From Linepithema humile (lineage: Eukaryota > Arthropoda > Insecta > Hymenoptera > Formicidae), in contig NC_090133.1 of the NCBI RefSeq assembly GCF_040581485.1, forward strand, positions 19,468,001-19,532,000: 64,000 nucleotides of DNA, in the 5' to 3' direction. Position 1 is the stretch's first letter; each line of letters opens with the position of its first letter. Under the pieces are notes generated by a model. The model had not been told where the DNA came from, did no database searches, and was given only the letters and a program-made list of their open reading frames with translations. Positions 53,237 to 64,000 of this stretch are shown here, piece by piece. Both the position numbers and the translations under genes were made by a program.

Positions 53237-56200
53237 CAGTTCCTAAATCAATTCGTCGTACGTTCACGACGAGACGTCGAACGAGACCTCGCGACAGCTT
53301 CGTTAAAACGTTGCTTCGAAATCTAATATCCAACGGCGTGGCGCGAGGTCGAGCGTCGATTACTTTTTGTTCGTTAATTTTCTCTCCTCGCCCTCAAAAC
53401 GCGTACGCCTTCATTTCGCACAGCTGCAGCCTGTAGAGACGTTATTGTAATGCGCCGACAGCTCCATTAACGGTTTCAGTCTGGATTTTTCGCCTCGCGG
53501 AACGATACCGGTCCGACGGGCTGTTACAACACGAACTGTATTTCCTTATCATCGACCTCCATATATCAATTCTTTTTGCATTTTTACGTATAAACATTCT
53601 GAGCGTTTTATAAATTCTTTTCGCACGACTTATATAAGTTGGAAATTTTCAAGAAAGGATTTTAAATGTTTTTTTTTAAACAGATTCGATTCGAAATTTA
53701 GAGGACGTCATTAGTTATGAACGATCTTTGCGCTTGTATTACTTCTCGAAGTTGCATGACATTTGCGATAGTAATTATCTCTTTCTCGTGGCGCTCTTGC
53801 AAAATGTATGCGTCATCCTGGTGTAGCAAAATACATTATGGACGTGAAGTCTGCCTTGCAATCAATTTTTTCCTTTCTTCTGATCGGAGAAGCGACTTCG
53901 ATTAAATCACGTCCGTCGAGTGCTTGACAGGTGTTTCACCTAGCGCTGCAATGACGTCGTTGCCTCTCTTTTCTTTCTTTCCCGAGGCGGACGTTGTCTC
54001 ACCGTCCGTTTCGACGTTTACGAGATTCCGATCGCGAGTTGAGAGACAAGCATGGACAGGAGGGTGCTCGAAGGTGCTCGGTCGTGCCTTGCTTTCAAGC
54101 CGTCTGGGAATCGTGTTTAGCAACAGGTGCGTTTCGTCTCCTTTTTGCCCGGTCCTTTCTGTTTGTTCGTTTCGTGGCTAAAACTGGAACACAATTACTT
54201 CTAACGATATCTAAATATTCCGCGCGTTGATGGAAAGTGATTTCGGATTCGCTTCTCTTTGCACACATTAACATCATTATATAACACATTTCGCAACTTG
54301 ATAAAACTATCGCAACAATTCAGTAATTGATAAAAACAGAAACAAAACCGATAAAATAATGAAAATGTTCGTGGATAACAGAGTTCAAAAAATCTTGAAA
54401 CTTTTTTAGATTTAAAATATCGCAAAATGCTTAGAATGCATGATATTTAGCTCTCTTGCTATACGATTTATAATGGTAGATAATTTTAATTCAACATGTA
54501 GGATTATGTAACATTTACCGAGGCGGACAAAGGTGCAGGTGCATTCGTGGCACGAACTATTTTACAGTCGCAATCGATGGACGCATGATAGTGTCGTATA
54601 AAATATTCGTTGTCCAAAACGGTCATTGAAAATTGCAAAATACTGTCTTGGCTCTCGTGCGTTATTCGGTCGTTGACAATGCGCGCGGAGGCACGCGATC
54701 GCATACGCGATGCGTGGACACGTACTTACAGTACGAAGTACGCATTCGTGACTTTGTAAGAGGCGATATGTTAAAGTGACGTCTTTAGACAAGAAGTGAG
54801 ATTTATCAAAAGAAAGAAGAAAAGCTTTTCTTCCCAGAGAATGAAAAACATAAAGAAGTTCTAGAATCATCTCGAAAGTTCTGTCAACTAAAAGCAGTAA
54901 AACACGCAGATAATTGTTGTAGCATATGATATATAGACAAATGCGGAGGTATTCATGAATATATGCAAAAGTTGTGTATAAAGGAAATCTTGCAAGTTGG
55001 ACCTGTATTCTTACTGCGAATGGGTCGTTTGTTACAAAGTCCATTTGTCAAAAAGTCAAGTCTAAAGTGGAAGGACTACCGGTGATTTTGAGACGCTCTA
55101 GGACATGCAGTTAGGATTATTGTCCCAGGTTTCTGAGGTCGCAAAGACGAACCTGGGCGAGTGTACGTGCGCGTGCTGCTGCCTGCGTGATTGCGTGGCT
55201 GTGCGTAAGTATATAAGCATTATATATTGCGCAGGTCAGTCACACCGGAGGGGAACGCTCGACGCTTTCACCGATTTACGATCAGCGTGATCCGCCTTTT
55301 TCTTCCTTACGTGATCGTACCGTTCTCGTTTCTGTCGCGGCGCGTTTCCGTTCCCCGTCGCTTAACGAACCCGCCCCGGAAGAGAATCGACGTCGTTCAA
55401 GTTCACGTTTAATCCGCGTGACGATGAATACACGAAGTGCTACTTTCCGTTCGCAACGCCGAGACGCGAAACTTTTTCGCGAAAAACATGTGTTTCCTGT
55501 TGTCGGACGAGCCGGGCTTGGCAGTTTGTCGACCGGCTATTTTACCGAATAGCGGAACAATAAAAATAAAATTTCGACGCAGGCAATATTTGTTTATTGG
55601 TTGTTATTGGATTTTTGAGTTGCTTTTGATAGTATATGAGAAAGAAATATTGCAAGCGAAATTTAACCAGATATAAATTACAATAAAAAATTCGACATCG
55701 TTGAATGTATCCCCGTCACCAATATTTTCAAAATTTTATATAAATGTTTCAAAGTGTAAAAGTTGTGAATTTATCCGAAAAAGTTTATTATTTTAAATAA
55801 TTGTTTGAACAGCCACATTTTGATCAAACCGATTTTCCACTTATTTGCAAGGTGTTGGAAGTTTTTCAATATTTTGAATATTTCTACACGTAGAATAATC
55901 GACGAAAAGTTGAAACAAAAAAGTTTTTCGGCGATCGAAAAAATTGTTTTTTTTTTTAAATCGAAATTTGTCTTCGAATAATTCCGTTTTATGCGAATCT
56001 CACCGCTCGCCTGTATCTAAATCCAAACTTGTTATCTACTGTGTAACATTATCTACTACATAAATCTAAGTCAGGAATCGCGCGGCGTGCGTTTCTCGCG
56101 GATTAACGATGCCTCCGTGCAACGCGTGCCTGTGGAAACAATGTGGATAATACACATACAATTCCCGAGAAAGAGACCGGGGGGATGCGTACAATAGCTG

Positions 56201-59200
56201 CATTGTGCTCGCGGGTTGGCATCTTCTCAACGTCGTTACTTACGCGGCTCGCTGGCGGTCGCGTAATGCGCGTTGGCGCTGGCTTTTTGCCACGAGCAAC
56301 GCGCGAGTCTCGCGGCGGAGTCCGGTAAGGCACCATCGGTGCCTTTCTTGACCGTTTATACGTGAAATGCATGACGGTTCGGGCTCTTCGGGTCGGGATG
56401 CCGCGCGTGAAAGTCGATGATGCCTCGCGGCGACGAGAAAAAATGTGCTTCTGTACTCGTTTCTATATCGCAATGAACTCAGGAATATCACACCTACTTT
56501 CCTACTGCACTCCGAGTAGTATAGAGGTCTTGCGAGCCTCGGTTTGTTTCTTTCCACTGCTATAATAATTATCTAGAGTAATCATACAATCTATGGAAAA
56601 ATATTTCATGATATTTAATATGTATTATAAGTATTTGCCATTATTATTATATTGCATCATATTAGAAGATAATAATTATAAGAATAAACGATGCATATAC
56701 TTCCCAAGATTTCCTGCTAGTTAAATATGTATATTTTATAAAAAAAAAATACAGTTATTTGTGAAATTGATCAAACGTTTAAAACAATTCCACACAATTT
56801 TTGATGTGATGAGAAAAAATAAAGAGAAGAGAAGGAAAGCAGACATAAAAACAAATTTTTACAGCTTGAATGTTATCACAGAAATATAAATATAATTTAT
56901 TTTAAAATAAAAATATAAAGTAAAATTTAAACAATTCTTCAAATTTTGAAAAAAACACTTGATCAATTTTGTGAGGCATTGTATAAATAAATGACATTTT
57001 AAGCATCGTTGATGAATGTGTCGGCGATAAAAAGTGTCAAGACAATGTGAGTCTGTGTTTTGAATATTCGAACGACGCAATTGAATGGACATAGTTGTGA
57101 CAGGCGATGTTTTCCAGTAATTGAGACACGGCGAATGTCGTTAACACGATATGCAATACTATCTTGAGCCACTCGATGATGAATTTCTGATGTGTCAGAG
57201 ATAAGCAGATAGATGTACAGCTTTCCATCATCCGTCAGCTTCATTAACCGGTTGTTTTATCAGAGAGTGCGTGTAATCGACTAGACGCTAATTAGTTCGT
57301 AAAAGTAAAATCGTGTATTCAGTTTCTGATATTACCTCCATTGTAGAGTGAAGAAACATGTATGAGGCATTCTTTCTTTTATCGATTTCGATTTGGCGAT
57401 CAATCTCGCATTTAAATAGAATTAGTCGTGGAAGCAAGTTTTATCGTAGAAAACGAGGTTTACGAGGATCTTGAGCAAGCGAATAGTCTATTTTCGTATC
57501 CACATTTACGAGACAGTACCTTATGCTCGTCTAACGACTGTACTGCTATATCGATTTTCCAATCGTACGGATTCCTGTTTGTTTTTAACGATAATAGTGA
57601 GCAGCGAATGCCGTTTGATGTAGACGTCTTCGCACCTTTAACCCTTTCTGCGGAGATTTAAATATATTCCATTGGAATGTAGATGATCGACTAGGGCAGT
57701 GTTTGTGAAACATGTTGATATAAGATTTCTTTACTGATAGTCAATACGAAGCGTAGGTTGGTTTTGTAGGTCGAAAGATTTTGCTCCACTAAAACATGCA
57801 GTTGTGCATCAACCACCTATATATAAGCTTATTGGCAAACACGTATACATCGAAGCTAAAAGAGTTAATCGTTTTTCCGATAACTTCGTTCATGTCATCA
57901 TAAATTTAAAAAGTCCCAAGTTATCGAAGCAAGCAATGAATCAGTTAACAAGCTTCAGTACAAACAAATGATATCAAAATAAAATTATATAGCATTTTCG
58001 AAAAATTATATAAATTAATAATTGCAACGTTTGACAAAATTTAAATTAATTTTTTTGTAATGAAGGTATTGAAGGCGACTATAATTTCAACTGAATCAAA
58101 ATATTTTCTGATAAACATATTTTCTAGTAAAGAAAGATCGAACAAGAGTCTAGAAACAGTAAGGTCAAGGCGAAGTATCGAAAAATATCCGAAAAGAGGA
58201 CGACGTTGCCAATAAAAATCTGAAATTCGAAGAATGGTTTATGACGCGTATCGAAAAGGCGCATCGAAGTTGAAGGCATTGAAGTCTGCTTTCGTTCGTT
58301 ATAAATAACTGACATCGCGCTTTATTACATGTAAAAGGAAAGTCGTTTAAGGAGTCACGAGCGGAGCACGCCGTTCCTCACTCCGCAAAACTGGTGGGCG
58401 GATCTTTTACGAACGTTTCGCAACGCGAAACGTATCCAAGCAAATGTCACGGGAGTTCGCGTCGAGTTAACGAGCGGTGGTCGAGCTTCGCGGTGATCGT
58501 GGAAATTCACGTTACTATGCGGACCGTCCTCAGACAAGAGATACAGATACCGCACTCGCTAATAGATTGTAAAGCTAATTTTGACATGAGGAACATTGTG
58601 TCCACACATCTGTCTGATTCTCGACGTTTATCGAGATAGTAGCGTCTCAGATGTAGATAAGGGATCTGCTCTGAGCGTTCCGCGCGCTGCACACACGAAT
58701 CCGTCCCGCGTACACCGATGCGGCATACCGCGTCCGTCTTTGCACGACCGCTAATAAATCTCGATTCGCGAGCGCGTTCGCGAAAGAGCGACGATAAAAG
58801 TGCGACGAGAGCCCCGTTCTTAGAAGCAATTATACGCGGCGCGGCTCGCGCTATCGCGGACTCTTAATCTTAACGCAAAACGCGTTATTTCTACATAGGG
58901 AAAAGTCGACGGGCCGTCGACTCGACTCGACGGCGATAATTATTCGGTTCCGTCGCGGCAGCGGGAGGGGGCAGGGCAATTATTTCGCGCGGACCCGTGT
59001 CGCAATGCTACACTTCTCTCCGTCTTTTTCCGTCGCTCCGTTTTCCTCTCGTCCGTTCCTCGTGTTAACCATTCTCGCCATCGGTCTCGCTCGCCTGTGG
59101 ATCAATGCCAGAACGATCTATTTCCCGTCGCGTGTTCCTTCCCATCCGCGATATTCCAATGAGCGATTTTCCCCGGGGGACGCGAAAATCTCGGGCAGTG

Positions 59201-59523
59201 CCTGTCCGGCGACCAGGAAGTTTCCGAGTTGCCGAACTCTTCAGAGAGTTACGCAACTCATTCGCCCGCTTGTCTTTTTCACCGGGTGCTACTCTTGTCA
59301 ATTGATGAGAATTATCGTTCATCTCGCTGTTATTGATCAAATGAAAAACTGCTATCAATAATAGACGACTTTTTTATGTCTCGAGAAGTTTTATACGATT
59401 CGCGTGTTTCTTGATCGGACTATAAGGGTGATTCGACAAGAAAAATCGAGCGATTTTGAGACGTACATTTACTTCAATAGCACTTTATCACATCAAGTAG
59501 ATATCATTAAGTAGATTCCGTGT

Positions 59524-59788
59524 AGGTAGTAGTTATTCGTAGACACATGTTTATTGGAACCTTTCTACTTAATGTAGCAAATATTGTCTAATAAAATATT
59601 TACTTAATATAACAATATGTCTAGCATGACAGATTAGATATGTTATCTAATATACTATCTAATGTGTTATATTAAATATATTGTCATATGATATACTGTC
59701 ATATTAAGTAATATGACATATATTTTTATTAGATATTTATTGCATTGGGAAAGGTTTCACTAGACGTGTGTTCAACTATTACCAAACC
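59524..59788. repeat. foldback element, about 265 bp
   Basis: The segment is an imperfect inverted repeat of itself around an axis near 59655. Left-arm landmarks (GGTAGTAGTT, GGAACCTTTC, CTAATAAAATA, ACTTAATATAACAATATGTC) recur in inverted order on the right (GGTAATAGTT, GAAACCTTTC, CTAATAAAAATA, ACTTAATATGACAGTATATC when reverse-complemented). Matching is roughly 70% by eye with several small gaps. This looks like a diverged foldback MITE, though an AT-rich palindrome of other origin cannot be excluded. No coding frame lies inside. Confidence 0.6.
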
Positions 59789-60390
59789 TCTCTAGCTGCA
59801 AATCTGCCGTGTCTATTCGCACATATATATTTATTAAGACCCCCGTTATTTAATCGGGTGAGTACCGCGCGTCCCTAAATTTCCCAGTTTGCCTTTGGAT
59901 CAGCCTGTACCACGCTGGGTACTATAGGGATTTATGATCGCCACTGTTTTGCTAGCGAACTATGGCGCATCTTACCGAAAGAGAGCAGATACGGTAATAC
60001 GGAAGAGTTTAAATAGAATTCGCGTGCATGATAGGACGCTATCGACAAAATAAAACCGCGTCGTTTCCTGCGGAAGGCGATAGAGAAAGATCTCATATCG
60101 TTTCGGTTCTTAAACCTAAATACATCGTAAACGCACCGACAATACAAGAACTTCCGAAAGGACGCGTGGGAAATATCTACTTCTGTAAAATTTGCTAAAG
60201 TATCATTTTATCTATATGTGTGTGAAATAAACTGAAATAGAATAGGATGCAGTTTTACATCTTGAAGTACAATACTTTAGAAATTAAAGTTGAAACTCGC
60301 GACTGAAAAGTTCCAAGTTTAATGACTAATACAAAGATTTTTAATTAATGTGGAATGTTTGATTATTTTAATAATTTTTAATATTTGCAT

Positions 60391-60409
60391 GTGTGTGTGT
60401 GTGTGTGTG
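60391..60409 (+). repeat. (GT)n microsatellite
   Basis: Nine GT dinucleotides followed by GGTGTGG. Confidence 0.9.
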
Positions 60410-61225
60410 GGTGTGGATCGTAATATTCTTGATTCTTTCGGTCTCTGAAGTTTTGTTGCGGAAGAAAATATTATATGACGCATATTAAAGTGCAAGAATA
60501 AATTTATCTGTGAAGAATATATAACGTTTTTCTCGTTATGTGGCTGTTGCTATGCTAAATATTAGAAAGGCTGACGTATCTTGATAGATGACCTGAATTT
60601 CATAATCAGCAATCAATAAGAATGACATTCATTACGGTGCGCTATGAAAGACTTATTATTATTTCACTTTTTTAAAATACATTATAATTTGCGGTGGAAT
60701 CGATGTTCACTCAGGAACGAAGAAATTAAACGCGTCATTTCAGGATTATAAATTAAAATATCTTTGAACAAGATAAACGCAACGTGAACGCTTTCTCGCT
60801 CGGTCTCATCTAACTCTCCGGATTTTTTCACGTCGCGACACGCGTTTACGAGCGCGATTCAACCCATCGTCTCGCCTCTACGTGGTTTTACGATATATCC
60901 GAGTTGGTATCGTACGCGCGTTCGACGCAGCAATGCGACACGCGGTATGTGCCGACACGCTATATAGGAAACTCCTGCGTGCTCGCGGCGCAACGAGAGA
61001 AGCGTGCATCTGTACGCTGACACGAACACACACACTGCTTACATGTGCACGCACGCATGTCGTGTTCAGCGCGGAGCGCGGTGAGTGTGCCACACGTGAC
61101 ATACATTCGCTGGCAAAAGAGCTATTCTGCTAGAAACAGTGCTCGCCGGGTCAATGACCCGTTCGCCTTCCACCTCTTGTCCCCCCTTCGTGTCCACTAA
61201 TACATGTGTATGTATGTGTGTATAT

Positions 61226-61229
<4 letters not shown>

Positions 61230-61266
<37 letters not shown>
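61230..61266. repeat. (TA)n microsatellite
   Basis: About 18 TA dinucleotides; the run abuts the perfect palindrome that starts at 61266. Confidence 0.9.
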
Positions 61267-61274
<8 letters not shown>

Positions 61275-61305
61275 TGATACATACATGTATGTATCATACA
61301 TATAA
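61266..61305. repeat. 40-bp perfect palindrome
   Basis: Twenty bases on each side of the axis between 61285 and 61286 (centre TACATGTA) pair without a mismatch. The arm contains ATGTATGATACATAC. With no spacer it would extrude as a cruciform or fold as a hairpin in RNA. It lies directly next to a TA run. Confidence 0.9.
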
Positions 61306-64000
61306 CGTACATACACACAGGCGTGTATTAGCTCAGTTGGATGCGTACGCGCGAAATCAAGCGCCTCGGCGAAGTCAGTGTGCCTACATTCGAGTGACGT
61401 TTAGAGTGAAAAATGCATTACCGCCTTGATTTTCATCTCGCGTTGAGCGTGATTCTCGTGTTAGATAAATGAAACAGAAAGTCGGCAGACAGAATTGCAT
61501 TCAGCGCTAAATGTAGCGCTAAACGAAGGTAGGGTCGCGAGCCTTCGTGTTAGTCCCATGAATGTCGGGCTCAATATTGATTTCTACCACTTAGCTCGGC
61601 GGGAAAATTTTTACTGTAAAATCAATACGTAAGGGTGATCGGAGCATTGGCTCATACACGAGTTTGAAGCAAATTTTTTGGCAACGGATAATTTTTTAAT
61701 TTTTTTTTTCTAAATTGTTAAATTTGGAATTATTGTAGTAAAATATTTTCAACGCAATATCGTGGCGAGATTCTTTATTTTTCCGCGTCGTGCATTAAAA
61801 CTCCACGCGTGAACGATCGCACGGTCAAGAAATGCACGGGCTCCGCTCTAGAAATGATTCAATAAATCAATATGTCACAATTACGGGACAGCTAATTAAC
61901 TAATGCGTAGCAACGATTTGATTTGAAGCGAAACGGCGCGCAGATAATTTTCGCTTCGCTGCGCTCCGTCGTCAAGCGGCCGAACGGTCTTCTACCGATT
62001 TCTACCGATTACGAATGCATCGTAGATTACCTGAAAATAGACGGAATACAACATACACGAGGAAGGATATACTTTCCTTACTTCGAAGTGGAGTATCGCT
62101 TTGCATTATACGCGAATCTCATCCGAGTAGAACGGGGAATCGTCGCGGATCCCTTCCGTCGTCTTTTCTGCGCGAAATACAATACTGCAACGTCGGTAAC
62201 GGCGTCGTCGTTGCCGCTTAAACGCTGCGTAAGTTTTGCATAAGAGATTCCCCTCCTTCCTATACTTGAATACCAGAATGGACGGGCGAATTCCGCGGGA
62301 ACTATTCTCGAAACTCGCGAATCTCGGCCCGTTTGCAGCGAGCTCGCGGCACCGGAAGTTGGAGATTCCGCATCCGCGAGAGTCCCGATGTCAATAGTAC
62401 GGGCCACTTTCTCGGCGCAGAGGCATTCGGCACGAGCGCGCCTCGCCCGATTACACCGCCGTTGTGCCGGATCGCGAATCGCAATCTAGAGCGAAATGCT
62501 AATGCGCCGGATGGGAAATTAGTTACGCACGGATATAGCCGGTGCCAAAGTATAACGGTTCTCACTCGTGGATTTGCGTGACATATGGCGTATTGTCGGG
62601 TGTTGCGGGGATTCTTTGACTAAAAGATTTCCGTTTAATGCGAAAATGCCGAAATGCTTCTGAGCTATAAGTAGTTGGAATCTTAAAAATTAAATTTCAA
62701 GGATAAGATGGTTCTCCAAATATTTAATTTTGCAACATTACAACTTTTTGAAATCACAGTTATATTACAAGAATATATATGTTCTTGGAAAAGAAATATT
62801 TTTAATTTTTTAACATTATTATACATAAATGTATATACATTTAAAAACACTACACAAACTAACAGTGCACAGACGTTATTCTAAAGTAAGAGATTCCTCA
62901 TTTCCATTCTTGGATTCTCGAAATGGCAATCGAAAACCGATATTGCGGCCGCACATTTTCATCGGGTTTGGATATCGACACATAATTACAGAGAAGAAAA
63001 CTAAATTAGTCACGCACAAAATGTGTTCACAAACATCGTGTTAAAGATGAGCAGACGGCTGCAAAGAGAGAAGGGGATCGCTGATATTCGCAATAATATT
63101 AATCGTGCGCCGCGCACGCGTTCGATACATCGACCGGCGCGGCTATTGACTGAGATGTAGGTATGCACGTTCGTACACACGTGCGGCAATTAATTATTTG
63201 CTAATCGTTACATGCACGCAAATGGGTCGGCTCGGCCAGATGATCCGCGTGAACGTCCGTCGTCATCGAAAGAGCGTAATTAGCTCCGGCCGCACGGAAC
63301 GTTTCGCCGCGCCCGTAAAGAAGCCTCACGACTGTAATAGTATCCGCGATAATAAGGTTAATCCCCGTTATTATGATCGTCATTAATGCCGGCGCTGTGT
63401 ATCGGTAAATCGCGGCAAATAGGGATAACCCGTTTTCAAGACGGCTGACAACCGTTACCGTTGGTTGAGCCGACATTAACGGCGTTGTGAATCTTTGTCG
63501 CGTAGTTCGATTAATCTAGGTTAATCTATTCTTAAAGATAGTCCGAAAATAAATCGTCTCGTCACACAAAGACACGTTTTACATCATGCTTGCATCAGCT
63601 TAATATTAAAATATTGATCAATAGGTCATTTTAATAATTAATTTTAATTTTTTATTAAAAAGATGAGTCATAGGTTTTTTCTTTTGTATATAGTTCTTTA
63701 TTAGGCAACAAGAAATTCCACTGCACACTTTTAAGTGTTATAAATAAGTAATTTATATAATTTACGAAATTCAACGCCAAGGCGTGATATAATATCGCCT
63801 TAAGCGCGACGCGACGAACCGTAGAGCTTCTTCGCGTAACTGTATCTCCCGCAGGAACTCGCGTAATCGTGTTACGTCGTCGTACGAAACGCGCAAGCAT
63901 TTACAAGTTTGGGTCGCGTGGGAATCGAAATGTGTGGAACTGCGCGGCCGAAATTTACGAGCGATAGTTTACATGGGTTCTTTCTGTCGCACGTGAAGGA

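Larger units (their letters stand above)
24349..64000 (+). other. intron 6 or 3' flank: 39.6 kb with no recognised exon
   Basis: After the GTGAGT donor I searched for what the family requires: the PH C-terminal helix with a C-W pair and a K-Y-G, the BPS E-N-S-L-V-A-M-D-F motif, and the SH2 W-F-H and F-L-V-R-D-S motifs. I found none on the + strand. About 24349-25560 is AT-rich. From about 25560 on, most of the sequence is CpG-rich with islands of AT-rich DNA (31000-31250, 32000-32220, 41000-41230, 43100-43300, 45800-46040, 47000-47170, 55600-56050, 56570-57000, 57950-58100, 59560-59760, 60180-60560). Content noted separately: microsatellites, a minisatellite, a palindrome and a foldback element. 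Everything else is plain non-coding sequence as far as I can see. The reading as an intron is inferred. Confidence 0.5.

Noticed and set aside
57428..57661. 77-codon frame starting VEASFIVENEVYEDLEQANS
   Set aside because: Starts at GTG, lacks splice sites, and matches neither the missing PH segment nor any transposase I know.
61328..61400. tRNA-like A box (TTAGCTCAGTTGG)
   Set aside because: No B box (GGTTCGAATCC-type) or closing acceptor stem follows at the right distance.

Overview
The window looks like nuclear DNA from an insect, most likely a hymenopteran such as an ant. It has strongly alternating AT-rich and CpG-rich blocks, many simple repeats (long CT/GA and TA runs), GT-AG introns with polypyrimidine tracts, and no bacterial-style gene packing. 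The lineage call is inferred from composition and from the type of protein encoded; no marker gene fixes the species.

Only one protein-coding gene can be reconstructed with confidence. It lies on the + strand and encodes a member of the Grb7/Grb10/Grb14 adaptor family (GRB14-like). Six coding exons join in phase: 10605-10662, 20302-20480, 20938-21094, 22385-22515, 24048-24128 and 24217-24348. Together they give 738 nt, or 246 codons. They encode a short N-terminal region, a complete Ras-associating (RA) domain, the RA-PH connector with its FFPTDMV motif, and the first strands of a PH domain. The frame reaches a clean GTGAGT donor at 24349. The rest of the PH domain, the BPS segment and the SH2 domain expected of this family were not found in the remaining 39.6 kb. 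The gene therefore seems to continue past the right edge through a very large intron.

Layout: 1-10604 is upstream DNA with a MITE-like element (2887-3456), a CRE site (5576-5583) and a promoter-like CCAAT/CRE/CCAAT cluster (6831-6898) that seems to face left, towards a small minus-strand ORF. 10663-20301 is intron 1 (9.6 kb). 20302-24348 is a compact AT-rich exon cluster. 24349-64000 is read as intron 6. It is mostly CpG-rich and contains simple repeats, a 40-bp perfect palindrome and a roughly 265-bp foldback element, with no convincing exon on either strand. No tRNA, rRNA, CRISPR array or recognisable viral or transposase gene was found. The many other ORFs are of a length and quality expected by chance in CpG-rich DNA.
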